64,000 nucleotides of DNA from Zavarzinia marina (GTDB lineage: Bacteria > Pseudomonadota > Alphaproteobacteria > Zavarziniales > Zavarziniaceae): positions 1 through 64,000 of the forward strand of contig NZ_JAKGSB010000005.1 of assembly GCF_021568905.1 (NCBI RefSeq). The letters run 5' to 3'. Shown piece after piece: positions 1-7,969 of the stretch. The notes below the pieces were generated by a model. It was not told the DNA's origin and made no database searches. It saw nothing but the letters and a program-made list of their open reading frames with translations. How positions within the stretch are numbered: the stretch's first letter is position 1; every line of letters starts with the position of its first letter. A program made the translations under genes and the position numbers.

Positions 1-92
1 CGTTCCTTCAGGAACGGCACCAGCGCACGCGCACGGGCGCGGATCTCGTCCTCCGACGGAATGATGGTCTCGACTTCGCTCGTGCCGTCCAT
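1..92 (-). CDS. acyl-CoA dehydrogenase-like flavoprotein, N-terminal fragment
   Basis: Only the first 30 codons are present; the gene runs off the left edge. The visible start is Met-Asp-Gly-Thr followed by an acidic stretch and a basic helix with R-A-R-A-R-A-L-V-P and L-K-E-R. That pattern resembles the opening helix of acyl-CoA-dehydrogenase-fold flavin monooxygenases such as HsaA-like hydroxylases, where a comparable Arg-rich helix ends in a Pro and a charged turn. The resemblance is short, so family membership is an inference. It lies downstream of the TetR-SDR-fpr unit on the same strand, but the 295-bp AT-rich gap in front of it suggests its own promoter. Confidence 0.45.
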   Translation of the reverse strand, partial: MDGTSEVETIIPSEDEIRARARALVPFLKE

Positions 93-387
93 GGCTCGTC
101 CCCGCTTTCCTTCCCCCGCCAGCTCGAGGCCGGCTGTTCTCATGTCGCCAAACTGCCCACACACACAAGTCAAGACATCGTCTATGCGGACTACGCGAAA
201 GAAATTAACGGCGATTCGGGCATCATTATCTATTGCAGTTGCAATAATTTACTGCGGCGCAACATGTGAAATCGCAAATAAGCGCGTATATTTCGTGTAT
301 CATTTCACACGAATACACTGTCTTCCGGGTGCGTACCCGAAAGGGAGGCAATCGGCACAATGTTCCGGCCCGTCTTCGGGCCGTCCG
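93..387. promoter_or_regulatory. AT-rich intergenic region with palindromes
   Basis: This gap is much richer in A+T than its surroundings and contains no convincing gene. It lies between fpr and the left-edge gene, both leftward, so it should carry the promoter of the left-edge gene. A perfect 7-bp inverted repeat TATTGCA-GT-TGCAATA sits at 231-246. A second inverted repeat with arms CGTGT and ACACG (8-nt spacer) lies just before position 311. Either could be an operator; no regulator can be assigned. Confidence 0.5.
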
Positions 388-1164
388 TCAGCGTTCGACG
401 AAGGCCCGCTCGTAGACGTAATCGCCGGCTTCGCCCACATGAGGCGAGACGGTGAAACCTTTCGCGTCCAGCATGGCACGCAGATCCTCGAGCATGGCGG
501 GGCTGCCGCAGATCATGACCCGATCGGTTTCGGGGTTCAGTTGCGGCAGGCCGATATCGGCGGCCAGCTTGCCCGTCTCGATCACCTCGGTGATGCGGGC
601 CCGGTTGGGGTGCGGTTCCCGCGTGACGAGGGGGTAGTAGATCAGCTTTTGCCGCGCCCATACGCCGAAGATCTCGTCCGCCGGCAGGTCGCGGGTGAAA
701 TAGTCGGCATAGGCCAGTTCGCTGGCGTAACGCACCCCGTGCATGAGCACGATCCGCTCGAAGCGCTCGTACATTTCGGGATCCTTCACCAGGGACATGA
801 AGGGGGCGAGCCCGGTGCCCGTGCCCATGAGGTAGAGATGTCGGCCGGGCCGCAAGTCCGAGAGCAGCAGGGTACCGGTCGGCTTCTTGCCGACGATCAC
901 CTCCGAGCCCGGCTCGAGATGCTGAAGGCGCGAGGTCAGGCGCCCGTCCTGGACCTTGATGCTGAAGAATTCCAGATGATCCTCGTGGTTGGCGCTGGCG
1001 ATCGAATAGGCGCGCAACAGGGGCTTGCCGTCGACCGGCAGGCCGATCATCACGAATTGACCGTTCTCGAAGCGCAGCCCCGCGCTGCGCGTGGTGCGGA
1101 AGCTGAACAGCGTGTCGTTCCAGTGACGGACGTCGATGACGCGTTCTGTGCCGAGGTTCGACAT
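388..1164 (-). CDS. fpr: ferredoxin-NADP reductase
   Basis: A 258-residue Fpr-type flavoprotein that moves electrons between NADPH and ferredoxin or flavodoxin. The FAD-binding motif R-A-Y-S-I-A-S is at residues 51-57 and the NADP-binding glycine-rich G-T-G-T-G-L-A-P at about 114-121. The C-terminus V-Y-E-R-A-F-V-E-R is typical of bacterial Fpr. The chosen start gives the usual length; a longer in-frame extension upstream overlaps the preceding gene and is unlikely. It ends the TetR-SDR-fpr transcription unit, 10 bp after the SDR. In this context it is a natural electron donor for the ferredoxin domain of the CYP51 fusion at 11572-13233, and perhaps for the di-iron hydroxylase at 6260; that pairing is inference. 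Confidence 0.9.
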   Translation of the reverse strand: MSNLGTERVIDVRHWNDTLFSFRTTRSAGLRFENGQFVMIGLPVDGKPLLRAYSIASANHEDHLEFFSIKVQDGRLTSRLQHLEPGSEVIVGKKPTGTLLLSDLRPGRHLYLMGTGTGLAPFMSLVKDPEMYERFERIVLMHGVRYASELAYADYFTRDLPADEIFGVWARQKLIYYPLVTREPHPNRARITEVIETGKLAADIGLPQLNPETDRVMICGSPAMLEDLRAMLDAKGFTVSPHVGEAGDYVYERAFVER

Positions 1165-1174
1165 GGCGGTACCC

Positions 1175-1948
1175 TCAGAGACCGAAACCGCCGGAGACGT
1201 TGATCGTCTGTCCGGTGACATAGGCGGCGCGGTCCGACGCCAGGAAGACGGCGGCATGGCCGATCTCCTCGGGCCGGCCAAGGCGCTTGATCGACAGCAT
1301 CTTCAAGGTCTCCTTGATCCAATGGTCGTCGAAGACGCCGCGCGCCTTCAGCTCGAGGAACATGCCGGCCTCGATGACGCCGATCAGGACCGAATTGGCA
1401 CGTATGCCGTTACGCCCCTCCTCCCGCGCGATGCCCTTGATCAGGGCTTCGTTCGCCGCCTTGGGGGCGACCGACAGGCCGTCCTTGATCGGCCAGCGCA
1501 TATGCCCGGCGGAACCGAGATGGACGAAGGAGCCGCCGCCCGCCGCGCGCATGTGGGGCACCACGGCCGAGACCACGTTGAAGAAGCCGAAGGTCTCGGT
1601 CTCGATCGAGCGGCGCCACAGATCCGGCGTCACATCGGCGATCGGCATCTGCTCCACCACCGGCCCGGCGGCGAAAACCACCGTGTGGATACGGCCGTGT
1701 TCCGCCGCCACGCCGGCCACCATGGCCCCGACGGAGTCCGCGTCCGTCAGATCGACCGCATGGCTGCTGCCCTTCCGGCCCATCGCATCCGCCTCGGCCG
1801 CGACCTCGGCCGCGACCTCGGCCTTGCGGCGATAGGTGACCGCGATGTCGCAGCCCGCTTCGGCGAAGCATTTCGCCACCGCCCGGCCAATGCCGCCGCT
1901 GCCGCCGACGATCAGCGCCACACCTTCGGGAAAATGCCCGTCCCCCAT
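1175..1948 (-). CDS. short-chain dehydrogenase/reductase, atypical active site
   Basis: A 257-residue SDR with the nucleotide-binding motif G-G-S-G-G-I-G at residues 15-21 and a C-terminal V-T-G-Q-T-I-N-V-S-G-G typical of classical SDRs. The catalytic YxxxK motif is altered. The segment reads L-S-V-A-P-K-A-A-N, so the Lys is kept but the Tyr position appears to be Ser. The upstream Ser (L-G-S-A-G) is present. The start at 1948 was chosen because the Rossmann strand begins about 10 residues later; a start 16 codons upstream would overlap the regulator gene. It lies between a TetR gene and fpr, next to sterol-type enzymes, so a keto-sterol reductase role is possible. The missing Tyr makes the reaction uncertain. 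Confidence 0.8.
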   Translation of the reverse strand: MGDGHFPEGVALIVGGSGGIGRAVAKCFAEAGCDIAVTYRRKAEVAAEVAAEADAMGRKGSSHAVDLTDADSVGAMVAGVAAEHGRIHTVVFAAGPVVEQMPIADVTPDLWRRSIETETFGFFNVVSAVVPHMRAAGGGSFVHLGSAGHMRWPIKDGLSVAPKAANEALIKGIAREEGRNGIRANSVLIGVIEAGMFLELKARGVFDDHWIKETLKMLSIKRLGRPEEIGHAAVFLASDRAAYVTGQTINVSGGFGL

Positions 1949-1992
1949 GAACCCCTCGTCTCCTCGAACCCGTCTTTCGTTGTCCGCCCGGC

Positions 1993-2796
1993 TCAATTGC
2001 CGTCCAGGCTTTCGATTTCAGCCCGCACCGCCGGCCGAAGATCGGTCCCGTCGTCGGTCAGCATGGCGACGGCGACGGCGGGGCGGCAGAACTGACGGAC
2101 GAAATCCGCCATCACCCGGTCGATCACCGATCGATGATCCTCCACCATGCCGCCGGCGACCCAATTGGCCAGCCGCGTCTGTTGCAGCGCCAGCACCATG
2201 CGCGCCTGATCGGCGCCCTCGCCCGCCACCAAGAGGCCTTCGCGCACCCCCCAGCCAAGCACGTTCTCGATGGCGACGACGCCCTGCTCCCAGAGGCGCT
2301 GCTCCTCGGTCGTCGGCTGGGCGGCGGCGTGATACCAGGCGTAGCCTTCCTGCAGGATGAGGCGCAGGTAGTCCGGCCGTTCCAGCAGGAAGCCGAGATG
2401 AGCCTTCATCACCCAAAGCATCTGCGGCAGCGACTGGGGCCGGGCCAGCGCCGCCTGCACCTTGGACAGCACCGCCGCCACCATCTGCTGATGCCGGGCG
2501 ATCAGGACGGCGCGATGCAGTTCCTTCTTGCCCGGATGAAACTGGTAGAGCGTCGCCAGCGAGATTCCGGCCTCCCGCGCCACATCCTGCATGCGGGCAT
2601 TGGCGAAGCCGTGATCGGCGAAGACCCGTTCCGCCACTTCCATGATGTGCTCGCGCGACAGCGCATCCTTCGCGGCACGCAGCGCGGCCGCCGCCTGATT
2701 GCGCGGACGCGCCGCCGCGCGCAGGACCGGCGTCTCGTCCGCCCCGTCTTCGATCCGGATGCTGTCGTCGATCTGGGTCTTGGCTTCGGCACTCAT
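1993..2796 (-). CDS. TetR/AcrR family transcriptional regulator
   Basis: A 267-residue TetR-family protein. After about 45 polar residues comes the DNA-binding domain: a helix rich in A-E-R-V-F-A-D-H-G-F, then the helix-turn-helix at about 68-94 with D-V-A-R-E-A-G-I-S and T-L-Y-Q-F. The remainder is the all-helical ligand and dimer domain. The gene is divergent from the GMC-ALDH-sterol oxidase operon across 201 bp that hold a clear palindrome. This is the usual arrangement for a local repressor, so it is the best candidate controller of the sterol cluster. Ligand unknown. Confidence 0.88.
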   Translation of the reverse strand: MSAEAKTQIDDSIRIEDGADETPVLRAAARPRNQAAAALRAAKDALSREHIMEVAERVFADHGFANARMQDVAREAGISLATLYQFHPGKKELHRAVLIARHQQMVAAVLSKVQAALARPQSLPQMLWVMKAHLGFLLERPDYLRLILQEGYAWYHAAAQPTTEEQRLWEQGVVAIENVLGWGVREGLLVAGEGADQARMVLALQQTRLANWVAGGMVEDHRSVIDRVMADFVRQFCRPAVAVAMLTDDGTDLRPAVRAEIESLDGN

Positions 2797-2997
2797 CTGG
2801 CGTTCCGGCTTCTCTCGTTTCGCTCCCGGGCATCATTGCCGATCAGGCATCATTGACAATCAGAACCGCGCTTTTTAGTATGGTAATTGAAATTACTGAG
2901 TTTGCAAGAGTGATTACCGAGACGCCCCGGGGGAGGGCGGCGACAGGGCGGCAAGAACCGGCGGAAAGCCGGTGCCCCAGCAGAGGACCGGACAGGG
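2797..2997. promoter_or_regulatory. divergent promoter region with palindromic operator
   Basis: This 201-bp spacer separates the divergent TetR gene and the GMC oxidoreductase operon. Its centre is AT-rich and holds a perfect palindrome GTAATT-GA-AATTAC at 2883-2896, with a further ATTACC half-site about 20 bp to the right. It is the most likely operator for the adjacent TetR protein. No precise -35/-10 assignment is made. Confidence 0.55.
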
Positions 2998-4653
2998 ATG
3001 GAGAGCGAAGGCTTCGACTATGTCATCGTCGGGGGCGGTTCCGCCGGCTGCGTCGCGGCGGCGCGCCTGGCGGCGGCCGGCTCCGTCCTGCTGCTGGAGG
3101 CCGGCGATCCGGCGACCGCGCATCCCGAGAGCCTGTCGTCCGACGGCTTCAAATATGCCTTCGCCAATGACGCCCTGATGTGGCACCGCATGTCCGCGCC
3201 CCAGGCCCATTGCGGCGGGCGTTCCGTCTTCATCGGCACCGGGCGCGGCATGGGCGGCAGCGGCTCTGTCAACGGCATGGTCTATACCAGGGGCGACCGG
3301 CGCGATTTCGACGCCTGGCCGAAGGACTGGCAATGGGACGACGTGGTGCCCGCCTTCGAGGCCGTCGAAGCCCGCCTGGGCATAAGCCCGCGTCCGCCCA
3401 CCCCTTTCGCCGAAGCCTTTCTCTCCGCTGCGACCGACGCGGGGTTCGAGCGGCGCGATCACATGAACGACGGCGACCTGGGCGGTGTGGTCGGCTGCAA
3501 CGACATGAATTACGCCGGTGATCAGCGCCGCAGTTCCTATCGCGCCTTCCTGCACGACGCCCCCGTCCCCGGCCTGACGATCCGGACCGGCGCCACGGCA
3601 CGCCGTATCGTCTTCGTCGGTTCCCGCGCGATCGCCGTCGAATATGAGTCCGGCGGCAAGGTCACCACGGTCGCCGTGGGTCGCGAACTCGTGCTGGCGG
3701 CGGGCGCCCTGGTGACGCCTCATCTGCTGATGATTTCCGGCGTCGGTCCCAGGGCTGAACTCCAGGCCGCCGGCGTACCCTTGGTCCTCGATGCGCCGGG
3801 GGTCGGGCGTAACCTGCAGGACCATCCGAACGTCTGCATCTTCTATCGCGCCGATGCGCCGGTCGACTTCCAATATCCGCAAGTCTACGGCTTCGACGCC
3901 GCCCGCGCGCCCGAAGGCGGCCAGCGGGGTGAGACGCCGGACACCTGCTATGTCTGCTATGCGGCACCCGCCTCGCTGCAACAGTCGATGCAGCGCATGG
4001 TGCCGGTGCTGGCCCTGCCCGGCCGGCTCTATCATGCGCGGACATTACGGCGCCTGTTGCGGGGCATGGTGAACCTGGCCTTCCGCCTGCCGCCGCTGCG
4101 CCGCTTCGTCGGCTCGATCTTCGGCATCGTCGTCATCCTGGGCAAGCCGACGGCACGGGGCGCGATCCATCTCGCCTCCGCCGATCCCGCCGTGCCGCCC
4201 AGGATAGACCCCGCCTATTACGCGACCGAGGAAGACCGCGCCGTCATGCGCGCCGGGATCGGGCGCGCACACGCCATCGCCGCCAAGCCGGGCCTTCGCC
4301 GCGCCGGCGCCCGCCCCCTGTCCGCCGGCGCCAAACCCGTTTCGGAAAAGGCGCTTTGGAAATGGGTCCATGGCGCAACCATGACGACCTTCCATTTCTG
4401 TGGTTCGTGCCGCATGGGCGACGAGGCCGAAAGCCCGCTCGACACGCGGCTTCGGGTCAAGGGCCTCGCCAATGTCCGCGTCGCCGATGCCTCGGCCGTG
4501 CCGGAAATCCCGGTCTCCGCCCTCAATGCGCCCAGCATGATGATCGCCTGGCGTGCCGCCGATTTCATCCTGGCCGAGCAGGATGCGACCGCCACCGCCG
4601 ATGTCCCTTCCTTCGAACAACCCCGCCGCATTCACGCAGGAGAACCGGCATGA
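2998..4653 (+). CDS. GMC family FAD-dependent alcohol oxidoreductase
   Basis: A 551-residue glucose-methanol-choline oxidoreductase. The N-terminal FAD motif V-G-G-G-S-A-G is at residues 11-17. The second GMC signature region covers R-G-M-G-G-S-G-S-V-N-G-M at about 80-95. The C-terminal catalytic region has T-F-H-F-C-G-S-C-R-M-G with the active-site His near residue 465, followed by N-A-P-S-M-M-I-A-W. It has no signal peptide, so it should be cytosolic. It opens a five-gene operon and overlaps the aldehyde dehydrogenase start by ATGA. Beside C4-sterol-type enzymes, it could oxidise a hydroxymethyl or 3-hydroxyl group. Substrate is inferred from context only. Confidence 0.88.
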   Translation: MESEGFDYVIVGGGSAGCVAAARLAAAGSVLLLEAGDPATAHPESLSSDGFKYAFANDALMWHRMSAPQAHCGGRSVFIGTGRGMGGSGSVNGMVYTRGDRRDFDAWPKDWQWDDVVPAFEAVEARLGISPRPPTPFAEAFLSAATDAGFERRDHMNDGDLGGVVGCNDMNYAGDQRRSSYRAFLHDAPVPGLTIRTGATARRIVFVGSRAIAVEYESGGKVTTVAVGRELVLAAGALVTPHLLMISGVGPRAELQAAGVPLVLDAPGVGRNLQDHPNVCIFYRADAPVDFQYPQVYGFDAARAPEGGQRGETPDTCYVCYAAPASLQQSMQRMVPVLALPGRLYHARTLRRLLRGMVNLAFRLPPLRRFVGSIFGIVVILGKPTARGAIHLASADPAVPPRIDPAYYATEEDRAVMRAGIGRAHAIAAKPGLRRAGARPLSAGAKPVSEKALWKWVHGATMTTFHFCGSCRMGDEAESPLDTRLRVKGLANVRVADASAVPEIPVSALNAPSMMIAWRAADFILAEQDATATADVPSFEQPRRIHAGEPA

Positions 4654-6236
4654 GCATCGTCACCATTGCCGAGGCCAAGGCCAACACGGGCCCGCGCTCC
4701 TCCGCCAGCGTGATCCATTGCATCAATCCGGCGACCGGCGAGTCCCTGGGTGAAGTCCCCGTCGCCTCGCCGGACGACGTGCGCGCGGCGGTGGAACGCG
4801 CCCGTGTCGCCCAGGCCGCCTGGGGCAAGACGGATTTCGCCACCCGCCGCGCCGTCCTGCGCCATCTGCTGGACGTCGTCGTCGAGAAGATGGACGACAT
4901 CTGCGAGGCGGTGGTGGAGGACAGCGGCAAGACCTTCGAGAATGCCCTCCTGGGCGAGGTCATGCCGGTCTGCAACAAGATCCGCTGGGTCATGAAGAAC
5001 GGCGAGAAGCATCTGAGGCCGGAACACGTGCCCTCCGGCATGCTGATGCACAAGAAGGGGCGGATCGAATATCCGCCGCTGGGTGTCGTCGCCTGCATCG
5101 TGCCCTGGAACTATCCGTTCCAGAACATCTTCGGTTCCTTCGTCGCCCCCCTGATGGCGGGCAATGCGGTGGTCATCAAGGCCTCCGAAGCGGTCGCCTG
5201 GTCGACGGTCTTCTTCCAGAAGGTGATCGACGAGGCCCTGCGCCGGGCCGGCCAGCCGACCGACCTCGTGCAGATCATCAACGGCTTCGGCGAGACCGGC
5301 GCCGCCCTGGTGCGCGCGCGGGTACAGAAGATCCTGTTCATCGGCTCCGTCGGCAACGGAAGGCGCATCATCGAGGGCAGCGCCGAGCACCTGACCCCCG
5401 TGGTGATGGAACTGGGCGGCAAGGACCCGATGATCGTCTGCGACGATGCCGACCTGATGCATGCCGTCCATTCGGCGCTGGGCGGCTGTTTCATCAACCT
5501 CGGGCAGAATTGCATCGCCTCCGAGCGGATCCTGGTGATGGACGGCATCTACGACCGTTTCGTCCAGGAATTCGCCGGGCGCGCCGGGGCCATGCGCCAG
5601 GGCGTGCCCACGGCACCGGGCACCATGGACGTCGGTGCCATCAACACCCGCCAGCAGATGAAGGTGATCGACGATCTGGTGACCGATGCCATCGCATCCG
5701 GCGCCAGGGTGCTGACCGGCGGCCGCATCCCCGACGGGCCGGGGCAATTCTATCCCCCCACCGTGCTGGTCGACGTGACGCCCGAGATGCGCATCGCACG
5801 CGAGGAAGTCTTCGGCCCGGTCGCCCTGATCATGCGGGTGAAGGACGACGCCGAGGCGATCCGCATCGCCAATGGCACCGATTTCGGCCTGCATTCCTCG
5901 GTCTTCACCAGGGACGGGGCGCGGGGCGAGCGGATCGCCGCCGCGCTGGATGCCGGCGCGACCTGCATCAACGACTTCGGCCTCTGCTACCTCAATCAGG
6001 ACCTGCCCTTCGGCGGCGTGAAATATTCCGGCTTCGGGCGCATGAACGGGCGCGACGGGTTGCGCGCCTACACCGACCCCAAGGCGGTGCTGAGCGACCG
6101 CCTGCCCTTCGCCATTCCGCCCAAACTCTATCCCGTGGGGCCCAGGGATTACGCCAGGGCGCGCCACACTATCCGTCTCATGTTCGCACGGGGCCTGGGC
6201 GCCAGGATCGGCGCCCTCTTCGGCCTGATGCGCTGA
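4650..6236 (+). CDS. NAD(P)-dependent aldehyde dehydrogenase
   Basis: A 528-residue aldehyde dehydrogenase. The cofactor loop V-P-W-N-Y-P is near residue 153, the general-base Glu lies in V-M-E-L-G-G-K-D at about 254, and the nucleophilic Cys in G-Q-N-C-I-A-S at about 288. The C-terminus carries a basic, hydrophobic extension after the canonical fold, reminiscent of membrane-anchored fatty or medium-chain aldehyde dehydrogenases. The ATG overlaps the stop of the GMC gene (ATGA), so the two are translationally coupled. A GMC-ALDH pair converts an alcohol to an acid. Next to a C4-methyl-oxidase-like gene it could finish oxidation of a sterol methyl group, but a general lipid aldehyde role is not excluded. 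Confidence 0.9.
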   Translation: MSIVTIAEAKANTGPRSSASVIHCINPATGESLGEVPVASPDDVRAAVERARVAQAAWGKTDFATRRAVLRHLLDVVVEKMDDICEAVVEDSGKTFENALLGEVMPVCNKIRWVMKNGEKHLRPEHVPSGMLMHKKGRIEYPPLGVVACIVPWNYPFQNIFGSFVAPLMAGNAVVIKASEAVAWSTVFFQKVIDEALRRAGQPTDLVQIINGFGETGAALVRARVQKILFIGSVGNGRRIIEGSAEHLTPVVMELGGKDPMIVCDDADLMHAVHSALGGCFINLGQNCIASERILVMDGIYDRFVQEFAGRAGAMRQGVPTAPGTMDVGAINTRQQMKVIDDLVTDAIASGARVLTGGRIPDGPGQFYPPTVLVDVTPEMRIAREEVFGPVALIMRVKDDAEAIRIANGTDFGLHSSVFTRDGARGERIAAALDAGATCINDFGLCYLNQDLPFGGVKYSGFGRMNGRDGLRAYTDPKAVLSDRLPFAIPPKLYPVGPRDYARARHTIRLMFARGLGARIGALFGLMR

Positions 6237-6259
6237 CCGGTCACCGACGAGGCATCACC

Positions 6260-6934
6260 ATGGACACCACATTCTTCATCATCTGGGGCGTGACGCTCGC
6301 CGTGAACGGCATGATCATGGCCACCTTCAACTGGATGTCGAACAACCACAGTTTCGACAAATACCGCATCCGCATCCCGAAAAGCCCGCAGATCCCGCCA
6401 TTGCGCAAATGGATCAACGTCAGCCTGAACGGGATGTTCTCCACCCTGCTGATGATCGGGTTCTTCTATTTTTTCGGGAACGCCGTGATCTACAAGGGCC
6501 TGCCCGGGCCGGCGGCTTTCATCGGTGAGACCCTGGGCGTCCTCCTCCTCTATGATTTCATGTATTACTTCCTGCATCGCTTCATGCATTGGAAGCCGGT
6601 GCTGAAATATGTCCACCGCACCCATCACCTGATCCGCTTCCCCACGGCGCCCGAGAGCATCTATCTCCACCCGGCCGAGAATTTCGCCGGCCTCGCCTTG
6701 CTCCTGCTGGCGATGTGGATCCTGGGGCCGGTTTCGGGCGCGTCGTTCCTGATCGTGTTCTTCATCTATTCGGTCATCAACGTGCTGGTGCACACCAATT
6801 TCGTGTTCCCGCACGCGGCCTTCCGGCTGTTCAACTTCTGGACCACGAAGCACGACACCCATCACTTCCGCATGAACTACAACTACGCCTCCATCTTCCC
6901 GTTCTGGGACCAGGCCTTCGGCACCGACAAGTGA
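6260..6934 (+). CDS. sterol desaturase/fatty acid hydroxylase family protein, C4-methyl oxidase-like
   Basis: A 224-residue polytopic membrane protein with the three His clusters of the membrane di-iron family: H-R-F-M-H at 106-110, H-R-T-H-H at about 119-123, and H-D-T-H-H near 198-202. The segment Y-L-H-P-A-E after the second box and N-Y-A-S-I-F-P-F-W-D after the third match the layout of ERG25/SMO sterol C4-methyl monooxygenases better than C5-desaturases. It is shorter than eukaryotic ERG25 (about 300 residues). The next gene is ERG26-like, which supports C4 demethylation. Electrons could come from the Fpr encoded nearby. Family assignment is firm; the precise sterol position is inference. 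Confidence 0.8.
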   Translation: MDTTFFIIWGVTLAVNGMIMATFNWMSNNHSFDKYRIRIPKSPQIPPLRKWINVSLNGMFSTLLMIGFFYFFGNAVIYKGLPGPAAFIGETLGVLLLYDFMYYFLHRFMHWKPVLKYVHRTHHLIRFPTAPESIYLHPAENFAGLALLLLAMWILGPVSGASFLIVFFIYSVINVLVHTNFVFPHAAFRLFNFWTTKHDTHHFRMNYNYASIFPFWDQAFGTDK

Positions 6935-6942
6935 GCGCGACA

Positions 6943-7968
6943 ATGAAGAAGAAGATTCTCATCACGGGAGGACAGGGCTTCGTCGGACGGGCCCTGGTGG
7001 ACCGCTTCGCCGATCTCGGCCACGCGGTCACCTGCGGCGACATGAACGACCGGCCGTTCCGCGACGACGTGCGTTTCATCAAGCTCGACATCCGCGACAA
7101 GGGGGCGGTCGATGCGGCGCTGGCCGGCATGGACAGCGTGATCCACAACGCGTCCCTGGTGCATACCAAGCACAACCGGGTGGAAGACGTCTGGGCCGTA
7201 AACCTGGGCGGCACCGAGAACATCCTCGACGCCTGCGCCAAACACGGCATTCCCCGCCTCGTCTACATCTCGTCGGCAAGCGCCGTCTATGAGGGCGGCG
7301 ACATCGAGAACGGTGACGAAACATTGCCCTATTCCTCGATCTCCCAGGCACCTTATGCCGACAGCAAGATCGCGGCGGAGAAGAAGGCGCTGGCCTTCAA
7401 CGGCACGGGCGGCACGCTGACCTGCGCCATCCGCCCCCATGTCATCTTCGGGGCCGGCGACAACCGCTTCATCCCGGCGATCCTGGACAAGGCCAGGGCG
7501 GGCAAGCTGAACCGCGCCGTGGGCAATCGCGACAAGCTTTCGGACTTCACCTATATCGACAATCTGGTCGATGCGGTCGTGGCGGCCGAGGACAAGCTGG
7601 TGCCCGGCAGCCCCGCCGCCGGCCAGGCCTATTTCATCACCAATGGCGAGCCGATCGCCTTCTTCGACTTCATCGAGAAACTGATCCTCGAACTCGGCTA
7701 TCCGCCGATCAAGGGCAAGGTTCCCTACTGGCTGGCTTACGGCGTCGCCGCGGCGGCGGAAGCGATCGACACCCTGAAGGGCGGCACGCTCAACGCCGAG
7801 AACGGTCTGACCCGTTTCTCGGTCCGTTACATGGTGACTCATCACTACTTCAACATCGCCAAGGCGAAGCGCGATCTGGACTGGTCGCCCAAGATCACAT
7901 TGGCGGAAGGCATCAAGCTGACCGTGAACGAATTGGTGGCGCGCCAGCCCTCGCTCCGCGTCGCCTGA
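6943..7968 (+). CDS. 3beta-hydroxysteroid dehydrogenase/sterol C4-decarboxylase family protein (ERG26-like)
   Basis: A 341-residue extended SDR. The NAD motif G-G-Q-G-F-V-G is at 9-15, and catalytic Y138 and K142 lie in Y-A-D-S-K. Family-specific stretches include N-G-D-E-T-L-P-Y, the A-I-R-P-H-V-I-F-G-A-G-D segment, D-F-T-Y-I-D-N, and G-Q-A-Y-F-I-T-N-G-E-P. This set is typical of ERG26/NSDHL and bacterial 3beta-HSD/D proteins, which oxidise the 3-hydroxyl and release the C4 carboxyl as CO2. It starts 8 bp after the C4-methyl-oxidase-like gene. The pairing mirrors the eukaryotic C4-demethylation module. Confidence 0.85.
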   Translation: MKKKILITGGQGFVGRALVDRFADLGHAVTCGDMNDRPFRDDVRFIKLDIRDKGAVDAALAGMDSVIHNASLVHTKHNRVEDVWAVNLGGTENILDACAKHGIPRLVYISSASAVYEGGDIENGDETLPYSSISQAPYADSKIAAEKKALAFNGTGGTLTCAIRPHVIFGAGDNRFIPAILDKARAGKLNRAVGNRDKLSDFTYIDNLVDAVVAAEDKLVPGSPAAGQAYFITNGEPIAFFDFIEKLILELGYPPIKGKVPYWLAYGVAAAAEAIDTLKGGTLNAENGLTRFSVRYMVTHHYFNIAKAKRDLDWSPKITLAEGIKLTVNELVARQPSLRVA

Positions 7969-7969
7969 A

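Noticed and set aside
305-661. Open frame overlapping fpr on the same strand in another frame
   Set aside because: Low-complexity Arg/Pro-rich translation typical of an out-of-frame reading of a GC-rich gene.
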